The notes under the pieces: generated by a model
The model's input: the letters and a program-made list of their open reading frames with translations, nothing else
Told to the model about the DNA's origin: nothing
The model's database searches: none
In this document: positions 45,589 to 57,239 of the stretch, piece after piece
How positions within the stretch are numbered: position 1 is the first letter of the stretch
How the letters are laid out: the number at the start of each line of letters is the position of its first letter
Assembly (NCBI GenBank): GCA_015680685.1
Contig: MNCI01011971.1
Location: 172,846 to 236,845 of the forward strand
Reading direction: 5' to 3'
Source: Gnetum montanum
Lineage: Eukaryota; Streptophyta; Gnetopsida; Gnetales; Gnetaceae
Length of the DNA stretch: 64,000 nucleotides
Made by a program: the position numbers and the translations under genes

Positions 45589-47480
45589 TTCAACAATTTT
45601 TTCCTTTGGATCCTTGACAATATGTAGGTAATGATTGTTCTTATTTAAATTTTCATTCTCTTGGAAAACTTCCAAAAAGTCCTTCTAAATCTTATGCATA
45701 TTGGCATCAAGTAAGGTCTAGTCAAAGATTGCTAAATCCTTTGTGTACTCAAGCTATTGAATTTTAGACTAAAGCTACTAATAGGCTTTATCTCTACTCA
45801 CTTCTTGGCTAAGTACTGTGGGATCAACAAGGTAGGCTCTAAGTCCAACAACCTCTATCGCCAAGTGCTGATTATTAGGTCTAGCTATATCAAGTTAAGC
45901 CTTAGTGATGATGCACTTGCTTGTTGCCTCCAATAGTGTTAACTAGGTAGCAATGATGTCATCTAGAAGGTCAAAGACCTCTAAAATTGGTTGTTGATTT
46001 TCCACGAGTCATTCTAGTAACTCCTTATGCTGGGATATACTAAGTCCCCCATTGATCATTTCTAAAAATGTCTACACATCTCTAAGTGCAACACTATCTA
46101 GCATAGATGCTGCAAGAACATTTAAAACCTTTCCTACTCTTTCTACCACCACTTCATCTATTTTTTCTTACCCTTGATGCTATAGCACCAAGATAGTTAT
46201 CCCATCTCCCTCCTCCAAGCTCACCAAGAAGGTAGTAATATTTTAAGAAATTTCTAGGAACTACTATAATCTTGAAATGGACACCATTATCTCTTAGGCA
46301 CTAGGATTTGAGTGCATGGACACCTACATTCATTGGATAGTGAAGGTTGGTGTTGTGTTCTCCAACTAGCTTACTGTACAAGTTACCTCATCTATATGTC
46401 TCAAGGATAGTTCGTAAATAGATGGGTCATCACCTGAACTAGCTTGCAGAGAGTTGTTCTTAGAGCTTTTGCATGTGCTCCATAGCAGCACATGCCTCTA
46501 ACATTACTTCATGAGTGGATGGTAATGATTTCTACTCATCTTCATTGATCAAAGAAGTGAACTTGTCCTTCATCATTTCCACCCAAGAGGTGGTAGGACC
46601 ATGTCTCAATGTGTCATTGGTATAGTGGGCTATCCCTTCCATTTTACATAATTTCTAGACGAGGCATGGGAATGGGAGTTCCTTCCTTCCATGTTCATTT
46701 TCTTTAAATCAATTTTCTATTTCAAAATAGATCAAGTATGGGAGGTTAATGGAAAATTTCTTACTCAAAGTAGTATGTGCATGAGTGTAGAAGGTAATCA
46801 CTTTGCTAGGCCTCACCATCGGATTGAGGTGGTAAGCCATTATCTTGAAATATGCAAATTTTGCTATGGTGAGCACATCATACTCCTTGTAGTCCAATTC
46901 ATAGCACAATTGGACCCACTTCTTTTTAACTTGTGGATCCACTTATGTAAAGATCTTTGCTAGATTGATCCTAGATTTACGAAAGCCAAGGGCCTTAGAG
47001 ATGTCCTTCATCGAGTAGGACATATTGATGTCCTTAATCTTCATAGTGGTATCTAGATACCAACTATTCTAGAAAAGATATGTCTCTTCCATGTATCACT
47101 TCCCACTAGAAGTGATGATTGGACACATCGGTGAGCTTTATAGCTACATTCTAACATGTTCTAGGGAAATGTTTACAAAGGTACCAAAGTTTAGTTCTTA
47201 GAGAAATAAACATTGGGTATCCCTAGGCTAAATTTTTCTAAGGTAGGCATCCATCAACATGACCTCAAGGTTTGGCCTTGGTCCTGGTGGAATTGCATTG
47301 TTTCAATTTGGGGAATCTGATGAATAGATTCCACTTAAATATCCTCTTGAAGAGTTCTCATTGCATGGGTTTTGGCTATTTGCTCCTAGGATTGTTCTTG
47401 TTGGCCCCTTCTAATTTTGGGTTACTTGTCCCTTGGTTGAGATGGTCATCCTTCCTATAGGTGTTTTAGTCTTGGTTCCA
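45589..47480 (-). pseudogene. Family E extra ORF, third copy (fragment)
   Basis: From 45589 the sequence matches 5190-6290 and 59870-60990, the extra-ORF region of family E, on the minus strand. It extends further upstream than copy 1 does: 46709-46942 is an open 77-aa piece ('KKKWVQLCYELDYKEYDVLT' and on), followed by 'LPFPCL' wording near 46670 that faintly recalls the plant transposon-protein domain next to some Athila-type gag or ORF regions (I cannot confirm this). The rest is Gln-to-stop decayed coiled coil. Between 47240 and 47460 both strands look partly coding and the assignment is uncertain. Confidence 0.5.
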
Positions 47481-48225
47481 TTTGTAATCACAACATGATC
47501 AAGGATCAACATTTGATGTGTAAATTTATATTATTTGAGTACCTTATGTCTTAGATTAGTTACACTTGGCTAAGTTGTGACCATGGAAAATTTTATTATT
47601 TTAATGTTATTTTATCATTATTTCATTTTAATGTATGCCATAATTTGTTAGAAAGATTTAGGTTTCTTAAAATAGTGATTTTAATAGTATGTTATAAGCT
47701 AAACCTTGTAACAGTTAGAAAAAATTTAAAAATCCATGACATAAAGCTCACCTCTAGTAGCTACAAGAATGAAAAACAAGGTTAATCAAACAAGTGGTGT
47801 CAAAGGTATGGGCTCAAAAAGGTTCCAAGCTCTAAAAATTACAAAAGATCCCTTTCTGTTTGAAGGAAAATAGCAAAAAATTTAAAAGTATTGGGCATTA
47901 TTTATAGAATATTTGGCCTACATTGATTGGATCATATCAATGGGATCCCATCAACACAATGTAGAGATAGAATATTCAAATTTAAAAATTAAAGGAAAAA
48001 TGAAGATTTTTCACATAAAATTGAACTCAAATGAAGCCCAAGAAGCCAAGAATACAATGAAATGCTTGAAGAGGGCTAGATAATACTGAAGAAAGAAGAT
48101 TTGATTAGAAGAATGAATGAGAAATTCCATGAAGAAGCATAGAACTAGACATAATTGATGTGGAGCATAAATGATTTAAATGCAAAAATTCCTAATGGAT
48201 AAGGAACTTAACTAACCAAGCTAAG
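47481..48225. other. Unassigned; possible degraded LTR near 47890-47960
   Basis: AT-rich and without a frame. At about 47890-47960 'TTATTTATAGAATATT' followed by 'CAATGGGATCCCATCAACAC' resembles the TATA-side end of the family D LTR, which would fit a decayed 3' LTR for the body to the right. The match is short. Confidence 0.35.
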
Positions 48226-51200
48226 AAGTATGCAAGTGGATCCTCCGCATAGCAGGCTCATGCCCTTAATGCCCTTGCATGCCCTGAAACCAAGTAGTTT
48301 GTGGACCCTATGGGTGATTGATGGTTATGGTAAGTTAAGGACTAAATCACCAAAGAGTCTATCTAAAAATTTTGATGCATCCAACTAAGACATTAAATAG
48401 GACATGAAAAGAGGTAGTGATGTAAGATATGGAAAGTAGAGATAGATGAGGTGGAGAGACGAATGGAGTCCCGTATCATGATCACATGAATTATTTATGG
48501 ATTTTGTGATTAATATGACTCGATAATGTACATCCTTAGTCCAAATTAAACCTGACCACTCTCAGTGACTTCACATTGACACTCCAAAACTAGTCCACCC
48601 CCTTAAGGCAAAAGAATGTCCTCATAAATCAATCACCAATTTAAGAAGAGAAGAAATGAGAAGTAGTAAGTGAAATGAGCCTTAGTTATAGGGGACCTTT
48701 AGACATCGGTAACATGTCTTTCTAATCTCATAACCAATGCTTGTAGATTGTTATTTCATCTTAGTGGTGTACTTCAAATTCTCATTATTTTTTGTTTTTT
48801 ATGGAAACCAGAGCATGCAAAGACTTTAGCTTCCAATTATTTATCGACAACAAAATGATGAAAAATCCATGACAACACTCATGCACGCAAGAGGGTAGGT
48901 AAGTAAAAAGAGCATAAAATCCCCTTGCAGTCACATCCTTGTCTATCCATTTAATTCTTCCCAAGTTTCAAAACCACCAAGGTCATAAGTTCTGTAAAAT
49001 TTTTATTTAAGAATGGATCACATATTTCCAAAACAAGGGAACACCATAGAGGTTTATGGATGGGTGGATGCCGTGGACCCGCTACCTATTATCATGAGAA
49101 AGAAACCATATCTTAGTTATCAACACTAAAATTTAAAGATAAAATCTAGAGATTAGGAATAAAATAACATTATAATACATACCACCATCAATCAATAACT
49201 ATATTTGCAATTATTCCTAGTGGCAACAAAGAAAAAAAATAAAAAAACCATAAGAAAAGAACCAGAAAAATTCAAATCAACTAAAGTAAAATATAGAATA
49301 AATTGTAAATATTTATGGAAGAGAAAAATGTACTAAAAATGATGTAAAACAAAAAATAAAAAACATTTATTATTTCTTGATTCAAAATGAGGCATCTCTC
49401 CCATGATTAAGTTCATGGCTGAGACAAGAACTACTAATTGGATTATATGCTTCCATGTATTATTTGAATAGTTTGGCATTATGATTTTTGAGCCACTAGG
49501 TTTCCTTTAGTTTAGTAGCTATTTTATGAACCTAGTTTCACACACACTCTTGTTCCTTGTGTATTATTGTCTGGCATAGGAATTAGGTGGATACTTTGAA
49601 CCTTTAGCCCATAGATGCATCCTTTGTTATTAGTAGTAATGCATGGAATGTTCTATCTCACCTTAATGATAGGTTTATCTGTTACATTTTTTGTTAGGGT
49701 GGTGATAATTGTTGGCTCTTACATAGGATTGGGAGACATTGTTTTGGCAAGGAAGGATGTTGCACCAAACTGGCCTTATGCTAGTTTTGAGAAGGTATGA
49801 GATCTATGCATCTTATTTGCATGAGTGGAAACTTTTATAAAGAATTCATTTTTTCTAGATTTTTTGAGAGATCTATTAACATGATCATTTCTATTCTTGT
49901 TCATAGCATAAGTGACATTCTTCTATTGAGGTTGCGATGCCAATTATTCTTGCATTATTGATGTTGACATATGTTGGAGGGAAGTATAAGAGTAATGAGG
50001 TTGTGTTGAAAGATAAGATATGCAAGATGGTAATCCCATAGGAGATTCTACAAGTTGATGATATTTATAAGGGTGGTAGTAGTAATTTGAGGTAGAGGAA
50101 GTAAGACTAGTTGGAAAAACAAGTTGCAGAACATAATATCCATATAGGTCTGGTTGTTTGTAAGGGTACTGCTCATTTGATGATGACCTTCCCCAAAATT
50201 ATGGGTTTTTCCACTATTGTTGATAGTAGTTTTGAGGCTAATAAGAATTCCTATTGAAAAAGTATGTTTGGTTATAGGACTATCTATAATTACCTTGTGA
50301 GTAAGATAATTTCCTAGGCATTTTCTTTTGGAGAAACTTGGGGTTCAAAGTAAAAGCCCCATACTCATGTAGATGTAACATAACTTGGTAATAGGCATTT
50401 GGATGGTCATATTAGCAAGTGACACATCCAACATCTGCTTCTATATTTGATTTTGTAACCTCTTATACTATAGCCATTTTTCCTTTTTCCTGATAAGTGT
50501 TCCTACTTGTTTTAATGTTTATTTTCCTCTTTTTGTTTTGATCACTTGATTCTTTTTGCACTACCTTCTCCCCTTTGGTTTCTAAGTAGGTTTGAAATTT
50601 TTCATTCATCAACTCCCACATCTTCTCTAGCCTTGCTTCAATATCAATGATAGCCTTTTGTATTGGCAAGGTTTGTTGTGAAATCAACACATTAAGAGCT
50701 TCCTCTTTTTCTTTATGATACATATGAACCTCTCTTTTTTGAAGAGTTAGATCCTAGTTATATTCCTCAACACTCTCCTTTTTACATATCGCTCCTTCTT
50801 CTTTCATCATCTATTCCACTATCCTTTGCATCTGATGGGCTCTTAATTTGGATAGTTGCCCTTGCACGTAGATCCCAAGGATCTTTCTCATTTGGTTACA
50901 AAGCCAATATAGGATGTGGAGAAGCTACTCCTTTTGAGAAAACCCATGACCTAGACATCTATGTAGTAGAGAATAGTATCTATCCAAGGCCACATCCAAG
51001 GATTCATGATTTCCTTACTTTCATCTTTGGATTTGTTTTCTCAGATTGGATACTCTCTCATAGGTTTGATATTTTTGTTAAATAGCTCAAGCATTGTAGA
51101 CCACTGATGGAATGAATCTAGCTCCAATGATCTATAAAAAATCTTACCTTCTTCTATGAGTATCCTATGAAAGAGCTTAAGCTCTTTCCACTTACTTTTA

Positions 51201-52033
51201 ATGTTGTACAAGGCACAAGCATTGCCGAAGTCTTGTAAATGATGTTGTAGATTAGAATTATAGCCACCCTCAAATCTAGGAATGTTAAATATATCTAATT
51301 GTTTGATGTGGCTTTCTTTTTGATGCCTATGAGGTATTCTAACTACCTCCCTAATTTTTATCATGTTCCTAGTTATAGAAAAGGGTTCATTTTCACGAGA
51401 CATATTATTGTGATAATCATCATTTCTATTTTTCTAATTCTAATGGTCTTGTCTATGCTCATTTTGATGTTGTTGATTTTTCTCTTAGGTTTAATTTCTA
51501 TCTTTATCTTGATCCCATAGTGAAACTATATCTCTATACCTATATTTATCTTCATCAAAACTAGATGTTGAAGAGGAAGAAGATGATGATGAACTGGGAG
51601 ACTTGCCAAGGGTCCTATAGTTCTTCCTATGGTCCCTCGATATATCCTTTCTAAATTCAGAGGAGGTCCTAAGCCTTGAGGTCCTTCTTGATCTAGAACT
51701 TCACCTCCTCTAGGGTTTTTTCCATTAGCTGAACATAGTCTTTGAGTGTAGTAAAGGTTTAACTGAGCTTATGAAACCCTTGCATTTAGTGATTCACTCC
51801 AACATTCTTCAGTATAGATCCTATGATTTAACCTACTAATTTTCTAATTATATGATGCATTATTGGTCCTTTTTGAAGGATACATGCGTACAATTAATAA
51901 TGTGTGTGTAACTTAAAATACTAATATTTCTAAAAGGATAAATCATTAATACTATTACAATGATCATTTAGTGATTTCACTGTTGTCCTAGATAGTACAC
52001 ATGGCTAACTAAAGTCCTTGATAATAATTCCAA
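48226..52033 (-). mobile_element. Ty3/gypsy family D, copy 2: internal region
   Basis: Second copy of 1-3157, extended further left. From right to left: primer-binding-like site beside the LTR at 52034, gag (50390-51900), low-complexity linker (about 49380-50390), then the conserved 3' block with the GTGGATCCTCC-type patch at 48226-48310. There are no RT, RNase H or integrase domains between gag and the 3' block. Position 1 of the window aligns near 48874. Confidence 0.7.
50390..51900 (-). pseudogene. Gag (family D, copy 2), decayed
   Basis: Capsid-like core at 51041-51403 ('HIKQLDIFNIPRFEGGYNSN', 'KELKLFHRILIEEGKIFYRS'). The Lys/Glu-rich segment 50463-50723 corresponds to the piece before the zinc motif. 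The zinc-knuckle-like motif (near 50395-50435) has lost residues: its Gln codon is now a stop. The N-terminus near 51600-51900 is Ser/Arg-rich with stops. Confidence 0.7.
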
Positions 52034-52870
52034 TGATGAGTAACAAGTAGTTGCTATGCCCAACCATACAAATCACTAGCATTCACTAAGCAATCTGATT
52101 AAATTTTGTAGACTTTAACTCTTTAAGTATATTAGGTCTAGGTAGTGAATCTAATGGACATGATCATTGTCTTCTCAATTTGACTTGTGAAGTGCAAGTG
52201 TATGGTTAAGTATGACTGAGGCATATAATTTTTATGATTTTATGTTTATTGTTTAAATTGCCTAAGTTCCAAAAATAAAATATTGAAATTCTTAATAAAT
52301 CAAATAACTAATTAATATTTAACTAGTTTTCACATAAGCATTTTTTCCCATCTACCGTACACATCTGAATATGTTATAACACTACTAGGTTATCAAGCAT
52401 TAAGTGCTACTGGGATTACCAAGTGTCAAGTGTATCTTCAAGATGGTCATACTTATGTGTATTAATTATTTAAATTTAATTAATTAAATTCATTAAATTA
52501 AAATTCTTGAATAATAAATGCATAAAATAAACATTAAGCTAAGTCCACATGCTACAAGGTTTATGAAGAAAGTTCATCTTTATTTCCAATCACACTGAGG
52601 TGCTTAGTTACATTAGTGCTCGAATAAAGATTTGTACACTTCACACTCCTATTGTGGGCACTTAGAAAATATTGTAACTTTGGAGAAATAAAAATGAAAG
52701 AGTTTAACACAAAACTAATGAATGGATCCTATAAATGCAACTGTGATTGCATATTTATAGATAAGACAAGACATTGTGTCGATGTGTATGCATCAACGCA
52801 TCAAACCCTACATTGAAACAATCACTTTGATGGGATCCTATTAATGTAGCCCATGAAGGATGACTCATCA
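52034..52870 (-). repeat. LTR of family D/E (copy 2), shared by two element bodies
   Basis: 837 bp, plus-strand TGATGAGTAACA to GACTCATCA. TATA-type TATAAATA on the minus strand at about 52752-52759. Left side: TTGGAATTAT primer-binding-like site and gag. Right side: polypurine-type region (52871 on) of the family E body. Same arrangement as at 3158-3983. Confidence 0.8.
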
Positions 52871-53150
52871 TACCTGAAAAACTAAATAAAAACTTGTCCT
52901 TAAGTGAACAAAAGAAGAAATAATTTTCTTACAAAATTTTGGGAAGGTATGGGATTATTGACTAACTACTAACATACAAAAAAACACTAATTTTCTAAGT
53001 GTATAGATTTACAATCATTGTAAAATTTGGTATTCATGATAGAAAAATTGAATACCATGATAAAAATTAATTGTAAAACTCCTTTTGTGCATTGAAGATA
53101 AAAAGGAAAATCAAATGATTCTAGAAGGTGGAGGTTCCTAAGGTGCCAAA
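52871..53150 (-). mobile_element. Family E copy 2, 3' UTR up to the nested insertion
   Basis: Matches 3984-4245. It ends in CCAAA (53146-53150), the left target duplication of nested element F. The sequence resumes at 58925. Confidence 0.8.
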
Positions 53151-54875
53151 TGTACTGACCTAAATCGTCGGTGTAAGGCTGCAAGGAAAAAAAACATCGA
53201 AAGATCATCGAGTAGACACAGCTAACCTTGCCTTCGCCCAAGGACAAGCTAGAAAAGTAAATGAAGGTAGAGTTCATTAGATGGTTTGCACGCAAATCAA
53301 CCACAGACTTCCCCAAGCATAAACTACGGCTTGTGCTAGGGTTATTGTAACTAATGTTTTAAAATGTAAATAGCAAGTACGAAGTGTAAATAGAAATGCA
53401 TGCAGAACTGGTATTGTAAATGAAACGTAAAAGGAATGTAAAATAGAGTAAATAGAATAATGGCTGGAAAAACAAACTGTATTTTATTGCTTAGAAAAGA
53501 TGTGCACCAGTCAAAGCGTAGTTACACGTGTTGATGGCAGGTCAAGTGCCAAACCTTGGGGTGATGTGATGCGATGTGTGTTAGAAGTGCTTGGATGCTA
53601 GGAGTCAAAGTGTGCCGAGCACCCAAGGATTTCTGTTATGAGTTTCCTAAGGTGTCTAACTTAAAAATTGCCAACCCCTTTTATCTGAATTGATAGGGTA
53701 TTTATAGGGTTTGGCCAGGCTCAGGTGCAAAATTCAAGAATGGAATCAATGATTGGGATTTAACAGGAAAATGGATCAAGTGACATGTGTCCGATGGACA
53801 GCTATGTACGAGTTGGTTGTGTGTGGGCAAGCTACATTCTTGAGCAAGTTCATCGTATGTTACAATGTGTGGCTTACTCAAGCCCATGGAAGCACGTACA
53901 ATTTGGACCATGAGGGCTCGAAAAGCCCACAAATGAATATTTACAATGAAATGATAATGTACAACAAAAGAAATTGACTCTGGCTCACTTGAAACTTTTG
54001 GATCTTTGAATTGATGCTGTAGGATGTCAATTTGAGTAGCTCTATGGCTGTTTGAAGTATTTTTTCTTAACAAGAATTTCTAGCATGAGTTGATTTTTTC
54101 TCAGCATGAATTAAGTGTGCACACCCTACACTTACGCTACACTGATGCTACACTCATGTTGCACTCATGATGTAGCATGGCCTCAGCATGAGTGAACAAA
54201 AACTTGCAAATTTTCACCAAATTTTGAATTTTTGAAGCCTGATTCTTGAAGTGCAAAGATTTCCTAACTGTGATTGACAAATTGAGCTTGAAAATTATTT
54301 GTTTTGAGTCATTTATTATAGGTCACACTGGAGTCATGCTACAATGTGACCATAGCGTGACATGCAGTGTCACATGACTTGAAAATGATGTATTTTGTTT
54401 GAAATTGTGATTTCGAAGCTTGATTCTTGAGTGCAACTATTGTCTGGCTATAGTTGATCATGAGAGTGATCTGAAATATGGAATTTGAGCCTGGATGTGA
54501 CTTTTTTGGAACCACTTTTATTAGGTCATGCTGCAGTCATGCTGCAGCATGACATGCAGCGTGACCTGTGAAAACTTTGTAAAAACTTGCAATTTTGAGC
54601 TAAAATCTCGCATTCCAGAAGTTTGGATTGGAAGCTATCAAGAATGTGCTCTGGGGATGACTTGAACATTGTAGATTAGATAGTTTTGGCTCAATTTTAA
54701 GACTTCAAGAGTTGGTCACACTGTGGGAAAGCTTCCAACTTGGCGAGATGAGCAAGCTGGCCTGATTTACTTGAGGATGGCTTCCATGCCTCAGCCAAAT
54801 TTTTCCTTCCAAAAGCTCAAAATGGCTTGAGTCATTCTTGTTTTAAAGTGTTAGGCTGAAATTAGTGGTATTTCA
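53151..54875 (-). repeat. 3' LTR of element F
   Basis: 1725 bp, plus-strand TGTACTGACC to GGTATTTCA. Minus-strand TATA box TATAAATACCC at 53696-53706. Contains several clusters of CATGCTGCAGCATGAC-like words (54110-54190, 54330-54380, 54530-54570) that echo the leader repeat of the same element. Compared with the 5' LTR, about 32 of the first 190 positions differ by hand count, mostly transitions, so the insertion is old. Confidence 0.9.
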
Positions 54876-55193
54876 AAGTTGTCTGTATTGGTTCACTTTA
54901 AAATGTTGTGGGACCGAGGGCTCATTTGGTACTGCTAAGGTGGGGTTCCTCAGTAGCTCTTAGTACGTGTCATGTTTTTGGCGGGTAATCTCCGATATGT
55001 GTTTGTGTTGCATTTTCCTAGCTTTAAAGAGTTTCTCCAATAGTTGAGAGGTTTGCATCAGTAATTGTGTATACTTTGAGTAGTCCTTGCACTAAAAGTT
55101 GGGCCTTGGGGTGGCCCCTACCGATGTAGGTGAGTTGGCGCCAAAGTTGGCGGCTTTGTCAGCTGGGGATCTGGGTTGCTTAGTTGTTGGGAC

Positions 55194-56435
55194 CTAGTTG
55201 GTTGCTTTTGTGCTTGCGACCACCATTGCCACTGTTGTGTTTTGTTTGCGAATATGTTGGTTTCTGTAGGATACATAAGCTAGGTCATTGCTTGATTGCA
55301 CTACTTCCTCTATGCTTCTGATTTGTGAGAATTCTTGACTCAAAGTACGAGCACTCAAATAATAGAGTTTTGACTTAACAAAGTCATTTACAGTAGCTTT
55401 AAAAATGGTGAGCAAGTATGTCTCAGGTATGGGATCATGGAGTTCATTCAGGGCTACACTCCACCTTTGGATGAATTTTTGCACTGGTTCTAAAGGTGCT
55501 TGTTTAATCTGAATCAAGCTATCCAAAGTGGCTTCAGGTTTTAGATTGTATTTAAAATGAGTAACGAACTGATATAATAGATCCTCCAGAGAGGATATGG
55601 AGTTTTTTGGTAAAGCTTGGTACCAGTCTAAGGCTTTTCCCATTAAGGACATAGAAAATACATGTAGAATTGCATGAGGCTAGGCCTAAAGCAGTAGAAA
55701 TTCTAGTTGAAATATCACTAGGTGGGCATTTGGATCTCCCTCTCCATTGTACTTTGTTAGTTGAGGTAATGATATTTTCTTTGGAAAGGTTAATGATGGA
55801 ACTAAAGGGTGGATTGGGTCATCTTGCTAGAAGTCCAACACCTTGATTTCTTCAGTGTTTATGGTTTTAAGGAACTTTACCTCCTTAGTTAACATGTGCA
55901 TCATTTTCTTTGTGTCTGCCCACTCTTGGGCAGTACGCAAATTGGCGGGTTGAATAGATTGCAATTAATAGTAGTTTAGTTGTTGTATCGTTTGTTGAAA
56001 GGGAGCCTGTTGGATTGTCGGTTGTGGTGGAGCAACATTCAGAGATGGGATCGCAAGGTTTGGTATGCTATAGTAAGTTGGTTGGTGCTATTGAACAGCT
56101 GGTGAAACCCACTGCCCAACCACAGGTTGTGATGTGATCCCCTAAATGTGTTTTGCTAAAGTAGTCTGAGGGGCCCCATGGGTTAGTATTTGTCGTATGT
56201 AATGGATGGACATGGAAGCTAGTACTTCTTGTTGAGAAACCAGGCCTCGAGTGTATGAAAATGAAGGAGGAAGCATAGTTTCTCCTAGGAAAGGTTGAAA
56301 TAATGGGTTTGTATAGGTGTGAGGACTGAAAGTATGGTACGAATCACCATGCTCAGATTGGGCAGCAAAGTCATCTTCATCGTCTTGACACTGAGGCTCT
56401 ATCGGGGGTGATTGTAAGGCTTGAATCCTTACCAT
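55194..56435 (-). pseudogene. Gag of element F
   Basis: The only gene in F. N-terminal piece 56142-56435 (acidic, then Pro/Ser-rich). The C-terminal piece 55194-55652 is open for 152 aa with 'MGKALDWYQALPKNSISSLE', 'DLLYQFVTHFKYNLKP' and 'LIQIKQAPLEPVQKFIQRW', the Retrotrans_gag core. Just upstream (about 55780-55840) the 'PQLTKYNGEGDPNAHL' start of that domain is readable in another frame. No zinc knuckle is seen; the frame ends 12 residues after a basic patch. This gag is unlike that of A-D, so F belongs to a different gypsy lineage. Confidence 0.8.
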
Positions 56436-56739
56436 GAGGAGTTGAGATATGAGTCGATGATGGGGCTTAGAGAGAATGATTATGTCAAATGTTTAGGGAA
56501 TGAACTCATGACCTCCTTTGTAAATGAGTTCGTAGTTTCATTTTACTTCTATTTCTATGCAATCGATAGGCAACTTGGCTTGAATCTTCACACAAATGAA
56601 GTTTTATTTCTCTAGTGTGAGGATTGTGCAAGTAGGGTTGATCTAGGAAGATTCCATGATAGTGTGTCTAGGCTAACACCATGCAACGTGACTAGCCTAC
56701 AACATGTGTAGCGTAACTAAACTGCACCATGTGCAGCGT

Positions 56740-57015
56740 GACTAACCTGCATGACAAACTGTAGCATGACTAGCATGACAAAGAGCGTGAAGAACTGCAG
56801 CATGACCAGCGTGAAAAATAGTGTGACCAACTATAGTGTAACCAGTGTGACAAATAGCATGACCGAATACAACATGACCATCATGACAAACAACGTGACC
56901 AACTACAACGTGACTAGTGTGAAAAATAGCATGACCAACTGTAGTGTAACCACCAGGACAAACAACATGACTAGTATGAAAAATAGCATGACCAACTATT
57001 TTCATGCAGTGTGAC
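56740..57015. repeat. 36-bp tandem repeat in the 5' leader of element F
   Basis: Six to seven imperfect 36-bp units, each made of two 18-bp halves built on a GTGACCA/ATGACCA core (for example the unit at about 56806-56841). It lies between primer-binding site and gag, the place of packaging or dimer signals in retroelements. Because 36 is a multiple of three, both strands stay open (plus 56751-57014, minus 56742-57017), giving Thr/Asn/Ser-rich or His/Gly/Val-rich repeats. Looser copies of the core extend to 56690 and 57085. Confidence 0.85.
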
Positions 57016-57217
57016 AAACAGTGTGACAGCTACAGTGTGAGCAACTACAGCGTGATTGACATAGCGTGACAACTGTAGCTACAACGTGATAGATAGGGAG
57101 ACTGAGAGGGAAAAAGTACATAAGTTAACTGGACAAGATGAGCTTTAGTTTGAGTACTTAGTCTATGTGGCATTTTGATAGGTAGAAAAATTTTAACAAA
57201 CAACAGAAAAATCGAGC

Positions 57218-57235
57218 CCTTCTTCTAGCGCCAAT
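57218..57235 (-). promoter_or_regulatory. Primer-binding site of element F
   Basis: The minus strand reads TTGGCGCTAGAAGAAGGG four bases inside the 5' LTR, a form seen in Tat/Athila-like plant gypsy elements. It differs from the sites of A-D. Confidence 0.6.
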
Positions 57236-57239
57236 TTAC

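Noticed and set aside
47262-47460. Plus-strand frame starting ATGACCTCAAGG with protein-like composition
   Set aside because: It has in-frame stops, no second copy to compare and lies opposite the family E ORF; coding on either strand is unproven.
56742-57017. Repeat proteins on both strands (Thr/Asn/Ser-rich on plus, His/Gly/Val-rich on minus)
   Set aside because: Both frames are open only because the DNA repeat period is 36 bp. No start context, domain or neighbour supports translation.
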